Shown here piece by piece: positions 51,707-59,134 of a stretch of 64,000 bases of DNA. The position numbers and the translations under genes were made by a program. The notes below the pieces were generated by a model. That model searched no databases. It was given only the letters and a program-made list of their open reading frames with translations, and was not told the DNA's origin. The DNA comes from Xanthomonas populi (GTDB taxonomy: Bacteria; Pseudomonadota; Gammaproteobacteria; Xanthomonadales; Xanthomonadaceae). Where the stretch lies: positions 1 through 64,000 of the forward strand of contig NZ_MDEJ01000005.1 of the NCBI RefSeq assembly GCF_002940065.1, read 5' to 3'. The first letter of the stretch is position 1, and the number at the start of each line of letters is the position of its first letter.

Positions 51707-53374
51707 ATGAGCGCTGTTCCAGACGATATTGCTGCCGATTTCATCGTCGAGGCCCAGGAAATTCTGGATCGCCTCGGCGAACAGCTGGTCGCGCTGGAAC
51801 AGGCACCGGACGAAGCCGACCAGCTCAACGCGGTGTTCCGCGGTTTCCACACGCTCAAGGGCGGCGCCGGCTTTCTGGCGATCAAGCCCATGGTTGAGCT
51901 GTGCCACGCCGCTGAAGAAACGCTCGGCATGGCACGCTCCGGCCAGGCGGTGCTGCAGGCGCATCACTTCGATGCTGCGCAGCAGTCGCTGGATTATCTG
52001 CAGGCCATGCTCGATGCGATGGGCTCGGGCGAAACCGTACCGCATGCACCGGCCTCGCTGATTGCGCAGTTCGATGCCAAAAGCGGCCCGCCGGCCGTCA
52101 AGGCCGCACCAAAAGCCGCTTTGGCCGCCGTGGCCGCCGTGGCCGCAGTTGCCCACGCCGGCGGACACGCACCGGCGCCCGGCGCCAAGGCCGCGCCCAA
52201 GGCCGCTGCAAAAGGTGCCGAAGCCGAACAGACCGTGCGTGTGGACACCAAGCGGCTGGACGCCATCGTCAACCTGATCGGCGAACTGGTGCTCTCGCGC
52301 AATCGCTTGAAGACCCTGCGCACCCGTCTGCGCGATGAAGAACTCGACCGCGCGGTCAGCGTGCTCGATATCGCCACCGCCCGATTGCAGACCGCGGTCA
52401 TGCGCACCCGCATGCAGCCGGTCAGCAAGGTGTTCTCGCGCTTCCCCAAGGTGGCCCGCGATGTCGCGCGCACCTTGTCCAAGGAAGTGGAGCTGGAGCT
52501 GATCGGCGCCGAGACAGAACTGGACCGTAACCTGGTCGAAGCCCTGGCCGATCCGCTGGTGCATCTGGTGCGCAACGCGATCGACCACGGCATCGAGTCC
52601 CCTGCCCTGCGCGAAGCCACCGGAAAACCGCGCAGTGGTCATGTGCGCCTGTCCGCACAGCAGGAAGGCGACTACGTCAGCATCGAAATTCAGGACGACG
52701 GCGCCGGCATCGACCCCGAGCGCCTGCGCGAAATCGCTCGCAACAAGGGCCTGATCGACGCCGAAGCCGCTGCCCGTCTGAGCACCGACGAGTGCCTGCA
52801 TCTGATCTTCATGCCGGGCTTTTCAACCAAGGCCGAAGTCACCGACATCTCCGGCCGTGGCGTGGGCATGGACGTGGTGCAATCGCGCATCCGCGAACTG
52901 AGCGGGCAGATCCAGATCCAGTCGGAACTGGGCCGCGGCAGCCGCTTCATGATCCGCGTGCCGCTGACCCTGGCGATCCTGCCGACCCTGCTGGTGCAGG
53001 CCGGCGAAGCGGTCTATGCCTTGCCGCTGGCCCGCGTGGTCGAAGTGCTGCATGCACCACAGACCTCGCTGGGCTGGTTCGACGGCCGCGCCGTGCTGGA
53101 CCGTCGCTCGCACACCCTGCCGCTGATCGACCTGCGCCGCTGGCTGGGCGTGCCCGCCGAGCAACCGCCGCTGCTGACCGTGGTACTGCTGCAGGCCGGC
53201 GAAACCCGCTTCGGCCTGGTGGTGGACCAGGTCCGCGGCCGCGAGGAAGTGGTGATCAAACCGCTACCGCGCGCCCTGCGCGGCCTGCCCGGCTACGCCG
53301 GCGCCACCCTGATCGGGGATGGGCGCATGGCACTGATCCTGGATGTGGATGGATTGCGCTCCAGCGATCATTGA
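51707..53374 (+). CDS. cheA: CheA-type histidine kinase, compact form
   Basis: A 555-residue chemotaxis kinase. Hpt domain 1-105 with phospho-accepting His48 (FHTLKGGAGF); an Ala/Lys/Pro linker (about 118-172) replaces a P2 CheY-binding domain; dimerisation helices near 175-240; HATPase with N box (LVHLVRNAIDHGIE) and G1/G2 boxes (DDGAGI, GRGVGMDVV); a CheW-like regulatory domain (about 420-550). At this size it lacks P2, unlike the 666-residue CheA at 59135. It starts two bases after cheZ. Confidence 0.93.
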   Translation: MSAVPDDIAADFIVEAQEILDRLGEQLVALEQAPDEADQLNAVFRGFHTLKGGAGFLAIKPMVELCHAAEETLGMARSGQAVLQAHHFDAAQQSLDYLQAMLDAMGSGETVPHAPASLIAQFDAKSGPPAVKAAPKAALAAVAAVAAVAHAGGHAPAPGAKAAPKAAAKGAEAEQTVRVDTKRLDAIVNLIGELVLSRNRLKTLRTRLRDEELDRAVSVLDIATARLQTAVMRTRMQPVSKVFSRFPKVARDVARTLSKEVELELIGAETELDRNLVEALADPLVHLVRNAIDHGIESPALREATGKPRSGHVRLSAQQEGDYVSIEIQDDGAGIDPERLREIARNKGLIDAEAAARLSTDECLHLIFMPGFSTKAEVTDISGRGVGMDVVQSRIRELSGQIQIQSELGRGSRFMIRVPLTLAILPTLLVQAGEAVYALPLARVVEVLHAPQTSLGWFDGRAVLDRRSHTLPLIDLRRWLGVPAEQPPLLTVVLLQAGETRFGLVVDQVRGREEVVIKPLPRALRGLPGYAGATLIGDGRMALILDVDGLRSSDH

Positions 53375-53379
53375 GGTTT

Positions 53380-53437
53380 GGGATTCGGGATTCGGGATTG
53401 GGAAAATCGGGAATCGGGAATCGGGAATCGGGAATCG
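53380..53437. repeat. Inverted heptamer arrays
   Basis: GGGATTC-type heptamers (53380-53400) are followed by GGGAATC-type heptamers (53408-53437), so the two arrays can pair as one imperfect hairpin after the cheA stop. This may act as a transcription end or mRNA stabiliser. Such heptamer tracts recur between Xanthomonas genes. Confidence 0.75.
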
Positions 53438-53522
53438 TCATTACGATCTTGGTCGCATGAGTTGATGACAACGGCTGCGTATTGCGGCCTTTGTCGTTTC
53501 CACGCGTCGCCTCGCCGAGAAC

Positions 53523-53822
53523 CTAGGCCGCCACACGCGGCTGCACGTTGCGCTCGATCTCGCTGCGGTTGGGCAAGGTCTTGAGTTCATACGTGGCCTG
53601 CAGCGCGAGCCAGGACGCCGCATCGCCACCGAAGTGGCGTGCAAGCCGCGCTGCGGTATCGGCGCTGATGGCACGCTCGCCATGCACGATGCTGTGGATG
53701 CGCGTTGCCGGTACATCCAGCGCCCGCGCCAGGCCGTTGATGGTCAGCCCCAGCGGCAGCATGAAATCTTCCCGCAGGATTTCGCCAGGATGGATGGCGC
53801 GCAGTTTGTTGGTGAGTCGCAT
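53523..53822 (-). CDS. higA: HigA-type antitoxin
   Basis: A 99-residue Xre-family DNA-binding antitoxin. The helix-turn-helix (LTINGLARALDVPATRIHSI then HGERAISADTAARLARHFGG) follows the HPGEILREDFMLPLG motif typical of HigA/VapI proteins. Read on the minus strand just after the toxin gene with a nine-base gap. It neutralises HigB and represses the operon. Confidence 0.92.
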   Translation of the reverse strand: MRLTNKLRAIHPGEILREDFMLPLGLTINGLARALDVPATRIHSIVHGERAISADTAARLARHFGGDAASWLALQATYELKTLPNRSEIERNVQPRVAA

Positions 53823-53831
53823 GGCAACACC

Positions 53832-54110
53832 TCAGTGGTAATCGACAATCTCAACGTGCTCGGGGCCGGCGTCAGTCCAGACAAAGCACACACGCCATTG
53901 GTCATTGATGCGGATGCTGTGCTGACCTGCACGCGTACCCGCCAACAGCTCAAGCCGATTGCCCGGCGGGCTGCGCAAGAACTCCAGCGTCTGCGCCGAA
54001 TCCAGCAATTGCAGCTTCCGTTCGGCCGCTGCCTGCATGGACCGAAATTGCCGCAGGCTAGCGCCTTCGAACAAGGCGCGTGTGTGCTTGCATCGAAACG
54101 ACTGGATCAT
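53832..54110 (-). CDS. higB: HigB-type toxin (RelE superfamily mRNA interferase)
   Basis: A 92-residue ribosome-dependent mRNA interferase. It begins MIQSFRCKHTRALFEG and ends HVEIVDYH, both HigB hallmarks; the core has GTRAGQHSIRINDQWRVCF. The ATG at 54110 is preferred over 54125. It is the first gene of the minus-strand module; toxin-before-antitoxin order is the rule for higBA. Imperfect palindromic A/T-rich sequence around 54136-54158 probably holds promoter and operator. Confidence 0.92.
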   Translation of the reverse strand: MIQSFRCKHTRALFEGASLRQFRSMQAAAERKLQLLDSAQTLEFLRSPPGNRLELLAGTRAGQHSIRINDQWRVCFVWTDAGPEHVEIVDYH

Positions 54111-54338
54111 CCTGATCACCCTCATTACGTCAAACGGAATATATTACGCGGAGCATAATGCCGCAAGGGATCCGTACCCTCCCCCCCCCCCGCTCCGCTC
54201 CGCGCCCCGGGCGCTCCAAGGCACGCGCGCCCATGCCGCGCAAGCTGTGCCTCCTCGCCCGGGGGAAGAGGAGCTTCAGGCAACTTCTTCATTACCGCGT
54301 TCATGCCTTTTCGAAGTCACAGCAACAACGTACCGATG

Positions 54339-54456
54339 CGGTAGCGTGGCCGGGGATTGGCAGAGAGCGGCACACGGATGTGCCGCGCGGCGAGTCAGAC
54401 AGGATGTCTGACCGAGCCGAGGAGCCGATCCCCGGCCGGGCTGCCGCCGCTTACCG
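54339..54456. repeat. Large nested palindromic element with two inner hairpins
   Basis: Outer arms GGCCGGGGATTGG (54348-54360) and CCGATCCCCGGCC (54426-54438) pair over 13 bases with one wobble. Between them are two perfect eight-base-pair hairpins, 54367-54386 (GCGGCACA/TGTGCCGC) and 54394-54412 (GTCAGACA/TGTCTGAC). Bases outside (CGGTAGCG, CGCTTACCG) extend the closing stem with a bulge. The folded form is a cloverleaf-like junction. It is probably a dispersed repeat or a structured RNA. Confidence 0.8.
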
Positions 54457-54519
54457 AAGCCGGGGACTCGCAGGCGAGGGCCTGGTCGTACCCTGAAAAA
54501 CCGTACCCTCACCCCAACC

Positions 54520-54545
54520 CCTCTCCCGGCGGGAGAGGGGCTTTA
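54520..54545. terminator. Strong hairpin terminator
   Basis: CCCCTCTCCC (54520-54529) and GGGAGAGGGG (54533-54542) form a perfect ten-base-pair stem with a three-base loop, followed by CTTT. It shields motC from transcription from upstream. The sequence type is a very common intergenic terminator in this genus. Confidence 0.8.
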
Positions 54546-54611
54546 AGCCAGCAGGAAATGGGCCTTCAGCCCCAAACGACAACTTTCTGGCGCTTCAACC
54601 AAGCGCGCCTA

Positions 54612-54638
54612 TCAAGTCCGCCGCGCTTGGGCCGATAC
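54612..54638 (+). promoter_or_regulatory. Sigma-28 promoter of motC
   Basis: TCAA at 54612-54615, exactly 15 bases, GCCGATAC at 54631-54638, only seven bases before the motC ATG. The close spacing implies a very short or leaderless mRNA, or a second start site upstream. Confidence 0.75.
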
Positions 54639-54645
54639 CGCTTGC

Positions 54646-55386
54646 ATGGACAGACTCAGCATTATCGGACTGCTGCTCGCGATCGTGGCGATCGTGGGCG
54701 GTAGCGTATTGAAAGGCGCCGGTATTTCGTCGCTGTGGTCGCCGGCTGCCTTCCTGATCGTGATCGTCGGCACCGTGGCGGCAATCCTGCTGCATACCTC
54801 GCCGGCAGTTTTCCGGCGCGCCTTCAAGATCCTGCGCTGGGTGATCCAGCCGCCGGCCAGCGACCGCCCGCAGTTGCTCTCGCGCATCGTCGAATGGAGC
54901 AACATCGCGCGTCGCCAGGGCCTGCTGGGCCTGGAAGATCAGCTCCCGCGACAGGACGACGCATTTTTGCGCAAGGGCCTGCAGATGCTGGTCGATGGCG
55001 TGGAACCCGAATCCATGCGGCATATGCTTGAAATCGAAGTGGACAACCAGGAGCGTCAGGATCTTGCCGCCGCCAAGGTGTTCGAAGGCATGGGCATCTA
55101 CGCGCCCACGCTGGGCATCATCGGCGCGGTGCTGGGGCTGATGGCGGTGATGAAGAATCTGGCCGACCCGGCCATGCTCGGCCACGGCATCGCGGCGGCA
55201 TTCACCGCCACCATCTACGGCATCGCCTCGGCCAATCTGTTGTTTCTCCCGGTCGCCGTCAAGCTCAAGAGCGTCATCCATTGCAGCACGACCGAGCGCG
55301 AAATGGTGATCGAAGGCTTGATCGCGATCGCCCAGGGCGAGAACCCGCGCAACATCGAGTCGAAATTGGCCGGATACTTGCATTAA
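54646..55386 (+). CDS. motC: MotC, proton-channel stator subunit (MotA type)
   Basis: A 246-residue MotA/TolQ/ExbB-family protein with four transmembrane helices (about 5-25, 30-50, 150-170, 182-202). The cytoplasmic loop (about 60-145) holds the charged residues that contact FliG. The helices GIYAPTLGIIGAVLGLMAVM and HGIAAAFTATIYGIASANLLF are conserved. The ATG at 54646 follows the sigma-28 element. Works with motD, which follows after eight bases. Confidence 0.94.
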   Translation: MDRLSIIGLLLAIVAIVGGSVLKGAGISSLWSPAAFLIVIVGTVAAILLHTSPAVFRRAFKILRWVIQPPASDRPQLLSRIVEWSNIARRQGLLGLEDQLPRQDDAFLRKGLQMLVDGVEPESMRHMLEIEVDNQERQDLAAAKVFEGMGIYAPTLGIIGAVLGLMAVMKNLADPAMLGHGIAAAFTATIYGIASANLLFLPVAVKLKSVIHCSTTEREMVIEGLIAIAQGENPRNIESKLAGYLH

Positions 55387-55393
55387 ACTCGTC

Positions 55394-56383
55394 ATGGCAC
55401 GCCGTCGCAAACATCACGAAGACCATGGCAACCACGAAGCGTGGGCGATTCCGTATGCCGATCTGATGACGCTACTGCTGGCGTTCTTCGTGGTGATGTA
55501 CGCCATTTCCTCACTCAACCAGAGCAAGTACAAGGTCGTGGCACAGGCGTTGACCAGCGCGTTCGGTGGCTCGTCCAACGCCGCAAGCCCGGTGCAGATC
55601 GGCAAGACCCAGACCCTGGGCGCGGACTACAACCGCCCATCTGTGATCAACGCTGGGGTGACCAAGGCCGGCACGCCGATGGCAGCCTCCAACGGCCCCA
55701 CCGACCCCACCCTGCTGCCGTCCATGGCCGCGCAGATGCGCATGCCGGTGTCGTTGCGCAACCAGAGCGAACTGGCGCGCGCGCAGCGGCAGATGGATGC
55801 GGTCGCCCAGCAGCTGAGCAAGACGCTGTCGCCGCTGATCGACAAGAGACTCATCACCATCCGCCGCAACGATCTGTGGATCGAAGTGGAGATCAACAGC
55901 GACATCCTGTTCGGCACCGGCTCGGCCGCATTGGCCAGCACTGCCCGCGACACGCTGTCTACCCTCGCCTCCGTCTTGCGCGATGCGCCCAACGGCGTGC
56001 GTGTGGAGGGCTATACCGATAACCAGCCGATCGCAACCGCACAGTTTCCCTCCAACTGGGAACTGTCGGCCGCGCGCGCCGCCAGCGTGGTGCACTTGTT
56101 TGCCGACGACGGCGTCGCCCCGCAGCGATTGGCGATGGTGGGCTATGGAGAATTCCGCGCACGTGCCGATAACAGCACTGAGGCGGGACGGAATGCGAAC
56201 CGGCGCGTGGTGCTGATCATCCTCGCTGATTCGGCTGGCTCACTCGCACCCGATCCGCCATCGCAGATGCATGCGACCGCCGCCGGGGCGCCCAAGCTTC
56301 CCAAGTCTGACGGCGGACAAACGGCCGTCACCACCGAAAGCGGCACAAATTCCGTCCCCGCCGTAAATCAAGGAGTGCAGTGA
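55394..56383 (+). CDS. motD: MotD, peptidoglycan-binding stator subunit (MotB type)
   Basis: A 329-residue stator protein. A basic cytoplasmic tail precedes one transmembrane helix (YADLMTLLLAFFVVMYAI) that contains the proton-binding Asp. The OmpA-like domain (about 155-275) with the peptidoglycan contact region (VEGYTDNQPIATAQFPSNWE) anchors the stator. A Pro/Ala/Thr-rich tail of about 45 residues follows. Its stop codon is one base from the next start. Confidence 0.94.
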   Translation: MARRRKHHEDHGNHEAWAIPYADLMTLLLAFFVVMYAISSLNQSKYKVVAQALTSAFGGSSNAASPVQIGKTQTLGADYNRPSVINAGVTKAGTPMAASNGPTDPTLLPSMAAQMRMPVSLRNQSELARAQRQMDAVAQQLSKTLSPLIDKRLITIRRNDLWIEVEINSDILFGTGSAALASTARDTLSTLASVLRDAPNGVRVEGYTDNQPIATAQFPSNWELSAARAASVVHLFADDGVAPQRLAMVGYGEFRARADNSTEAGRNANRRVVLIILADSAGSLAPDPPSQMHATAAGAPKLPKSDGGQTAVTTESGTNSVPAVNQGVQ

Positions 56384-56384
56384 G

Positions 56385-57167
56385 ATGCGTATCTGGGCAA
56401 TCGCCAACCAAAAGGGCGGCGTGGGCAAGACCACCACGACGCTGGCACTGGGTCGTGGTCTGGCCGCGCTCGGGCACCGGGTGCTGTTGGTCGACCTCGA
56501 TCCGCACTCATCGCTCACCCGCGCGTTCGGCGTGGCGGTGGACCCGCCGCCGCGCGGGGTACTGGAGCTGTTCGGCACCCCGCCGAGCGACCTGGCCAGC
56601 CTATTGCACGAAAGCGCCATCCCCGGCTTGTCCTATGTGTGCGCGCAAGCCGCACTGGCCACGCTGGAACGCCGCAGCGCCAACCAGCCCGGCCTGGGCC
56701 TGGCATTGCAGAACGCGATGAGCCGCCATGCCGGCCAGCACGACTACATTCTGTTGGACTGCCCGCCCACGCTCGGCCTGCTGATGATCAATGCCCTGGC
56801 TGCCTGCGACCGCGTGGTGGTGCCAACCCAGGCCGAGCCGCTGGCCCTGCATGGCCTGGCCAGCATGGTGCGCACCGCCGATATGGTGCAGCGCTCGCGT
56901 CGCCGCCCGTTGCCGGTGTCGATCCTGCCGACCCTGTTCGACCGCCGCACCCGCGCCGGCACCGACACGCTCAAGGAAATGCAGGCCACCTACGGCGCAG
57001 TCGTCTGGGAAGACGCGGTGCCGGTGGATACCCGTATCTGTAACGCCGCTGCGCTGACCGTTCCCGCCACCGGCAGCGACTATCAGGGCCGCGGCCTGTC
57101 TGCCTATCGCCGCGCGCTGGAATGGGTGCTGGCCGATGACGCGCTGCCCATGGAGCAAGCCGCATGA
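56385..57167 (+). CDS. ParA-type ATPase of the chemotaxis cluster (ParC-like)
   Basis: A 260-residue Walker-type ATPase (deviant Walker A NQKGGVGKTTTT, followed by VLLVDLDPHSSLTRAFG and LLDCPPTLGLL). In polarly flagellated gammaproteobacteria a ParA homologue next to motCD and cheW, called ParC in Vibrio and Pseudomonas, places chemotaxis arrays at the pole with ParP. Position and fold support that role here. Overlaps the CheW-like gene by four bases. Confidence 0.88.
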   Translation: MRIWAIANQKGGVGKTTTTLALGRGLAALGHRVLLVDLDPHSSLTRAFGVAVDPPPRGVLELFGTPPSDLASLLHESAIPGLSYVCAQAALATLERRSANQPGLGLALQNAMSRHAGQHDYILLDCPPTLGLLMINALAACDRVVVPTQAEPLALHGLASMVRTADMVQRSRRRPLPVSILPTLFDRRTRAGTDTLKEMQATYGAVVWEDAVPVDTRICNAAALTVPATGSDYQGRGLSAYRRALEWVLADDALPMEQAA

Positions 57168-58327
57168 GCAACCACACCGCCAACGGTGAGCTCGACGATT
57201 ATCTGGAAGGCCTGCTGCACGATGCCGGCGTAGAGATCCCCGCTGCCGTCACTGCCGACGTCGCCACGGCCAACATCGCCGCTGCAACGGCGCTTGCCGA
57301 CGCGGATGTCGCGCTGGCAGAGCCGCCTGTGCAGCTCGCCGCTGCGCCGCAAGTCATGACCGCCGTGTTCAGTGCCGAAGCGATTGCCGCCGATTTTCTG
57401 GCTGAAATGGATTCCGACCCGGCCTTCGGTCCGCCAGTCGTTGCCGCACCGGCCGCACCGAGCGCTGCAGACATCGCCGCCGATTTCCTCGCCGAAATGG
57501 ACGCCGACCCGGCCTTCGGTCCGCCCGTGGTTGCCGCGCCAAGCGCTGTAGACATCGCCGCCGATTTTCTCGCAGAGATGGACGCCGACCCGGCATTCGC
57601 CACGGCCGCGCCCAGCCCGTTCATGAGCACGGCCGATCTGATGGCCGAAATGGACGCAGACCCGGCCTTCGGCACTGCGGTTTCCAGCGTCGATCTGCTG
57701 GCTGCCGACCTGTTGTCGAAGATGGATGCGGACCCGGCGTTCGGCCTTACCGCACCGGCACCGGCACCGCCGACACCTGCGCGCCCGGCGCCAGCACCGA
57801 TGGCGCCGCACCGCGCGCCACCGGCACCGGCCTATGCGCAAGGCCTGCAAGCGCTGTTGGCGCCCGGCCAGGCCGAACGCATCCATGCCGAACGACGCGC
57901 AAGCGAACGCAGTACGCGTTGGCTGCGCCTGCGCTGCGGCGAACAGACCTATGCGCTTGAATTGCTCAAGGTGCAGGAAGTCGTATTGCCGGTGCCATTG
58001 CTGCCATTGCGCGGTACCGCTAGCGCGATGCTCGGCATCATGAATCTACGCGGCCAGGTGGTGCCGGTCATGGATCTGGGGATCCATCTGGGTGCTTGCG
58101 CCGTGGACATGGATCTGCACACACGCGTGGTGGTGCTGGAAGAAAACGGCGAAACCATGGGCCTGCGCGTGTCGGCGGTGGAAGACGTCACCAGCCTCAC
58201 CGATCAGCAGATCGAGCCACCGGACAACGCACGCCTGTGCCGCATTTCCAACAACCTGTTCCGCGGCGTCGCACGTCTGGGCCATCAACCCATGATCCTG
58301 CTCGATGCCAGCCATCTGCTGCATTGA
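57164..58327 (+). CDS. ParP-like CheW-domain protein with fivefold Asp-rich repeats
   Basis: A 387-residue protein. The C-terminal CheW domain (about 245-385: WLRLRCGEQTYALELLKVQE ... GIMNLRGQVVPVMDLGIHLG) joins chemotaxis arrays. The N-terminal 200 residues are Ala/Asp-rich and carry five copies of AADFLAEMDADPAFG-type units, separated by Pro/Val/Ala linkers. In ParP proteins the N-terminal part binds ParC. Repeats such as these are not usual and could be ParC- or receptor-binding peptides. Coupled by overlap to the ParA gene. Confidence 0.85.
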   Translation: MSNHTANGELDDYLEGLLHDAGVEIPAAVTADVATANIAAATALADADVALAEPPVQLAAAPQVMTAVFSAEAIAADFLAEMDSDPAFGPPVVAAPAAPSAADIAADFLAEMDADPAFGPPVVAAPSAVDIAADFLAEMDADPAFATAAPSPFMSTADLMAEMDADPAFGTAVSSVDLLAADLLSKMDADPAFGLTAPAPAPPTPARPAPAPMAPHRAPPAPAYAQGLQALLAPGQAERIHAERRASERSTRWLRLRCGEQTYALELLKVQEVVLPVPLLPLRGTASAMLGIMNLRGQVVPVMDLGIHLGACAVDMDLHTRVVVLEENGETMGLRVSAVEDVTSLTDQQIEPPDNARLCRISNNLFRGVARLGHQPMILLDASHLLH

Positions 58328-58373
58328 TGCATCGCATCGCTGACGCGCACATGCACGCACACCGATCCAACGT

Positions 58374-58400
58374 TAAAGCTTTCCCGCCCCCCGCCGTTAG
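58374..58400 (+). promoter_or_regulatory. Sigma-28 promoter of the STAS-cheY-cheA operon
   Basis: TAAA at 58374-58377, exactly 15 bases, GCCGTTAG at 58393-58400, 31 bases before the STAS ATG. The same T for A at position 5 of the -10 box occurs before fliC. Confidence 0.75.
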
Positions 58401-58430
58401 TACGCATAGAACCGTCCGTTCGGAGCAGCA

Positions 58431-58739
58431 ATGAGCACAGTGATATTGGGTGAGGATCTCGGCATCGAGACCAGCACCGACCTCAAGCAGAAGCTGGCCG
58501 CAGTCCTCGCGGAGGATGGCGAACTGGTGCTTGACGCCGGTGAAGTCCGCCGCATCCATACCGCCAGCGTGCAGTTGCTCTGCGCCTTCGTGCAGGCCCG
58601 CCGCCAGGCCGGGTTGAGCACCGAGTTCGATGGCTGCAACGACACTTTTAGAGATGCGGTCCGTCTGCTCGGCGTCACCGACGCGCTCGGACTTTCCGCA
58701 TCCAATGACAACCTGAAATCTGTGGAGAACGCCGCATGA
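58431..58739 (+). CDS. STAS-domain protein
   Basis: A 102-residue anti-sigma-antagonist-like protein (STAS fold: LVLDAGEVRRIHTASVQLLCAF; SASNDNLK). STAS proteins beside CheY and CheA genes occur in several chemosensory operons and may be a switch or scaffold; the phosphorylatable Ser of SpoIIAA is replaced by a Thr-Ala-Ser segment. Coupled to cheY by a four-base overlap. Confidence 0.85.
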   Translation: MSTVILGEDLGIETSTDLKQKLAAVLAEDGELVLDAGEVRRIHTASVQLLCAFVQARRQAGLSTEFDGCNDTFRDAVRLLGVTDALGLSASNDNLKSVENAA

Positions 58740-59101
58740 GCGCACGTATCTTGGTGGTGGACGATTCGGCGTCAATGCGCCAGATGGTCTCTTTCGCCCT
58801 CACCTCTGCCGGCTTTGCCGTCGAAGAAGCCGAAGACGGCGCCGTTGCGCTGGGCCGCGCGAAGGGCCAGCGCTTCAATGCGGTGGTGACCGACGTGAAT
58901 ATGCCCAACATGGACGGCATCTCGCTGATCCGCGAACTGCGTCAGCTGCCGGACTACAAGTTCACCCCGATGCTGATGCTCACCACCGAATCGGCGGCCG
59001 ACAAAAAGTCCGAAGGCAAAGCTGCCGGTGCCACCGGCTGGCTGGTCAAGCCGTTCAATCCAGAACAGCTGATCGCCACCGTCCAGAAAGTTCTGGGTTA
59101 A
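58736..59101 (+). CDS. CheY-type response regulator
   Basis: A 121-residue stand-alone receiver with Asp9-Asp10, phospho-acceptor Asp53 (VVTDVNMPN) and Lys in WLVKPFNP. It is the partner of the CheA kinase that follows. The distinct sequence from the 50686 copy suggests that it may not be the main motor-binding CheY. Confidence 0.92.
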   Translation: MSARILVVDDSASMRQMVSFALTSAGFAVEEAEDGAVALGRAKGQRFNAVVTDVNMPNMDGISLIRELRQLPDYKFTPMLMLTTESAADKKSEGKAAGATGWLVKPFNPEQLIATVQKVLG

Positions 59102-59134
59102 TTCTCTCTCGCTTCACGATCGGATTTCGCACCC

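Larger units (their letters stand above)
54111..54645. other. 535-bp gap with repeats and promoters, no gene
   Basis: It contains the higBA promoter region, a C-run near 54179-54190, the four-arm palindromic element (54339-54456), a strong hairpin terminator (54520-54545) and the motC promoter. Short frames across it are artefacts of the GC-rich repeats. Confidence 0.6.
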
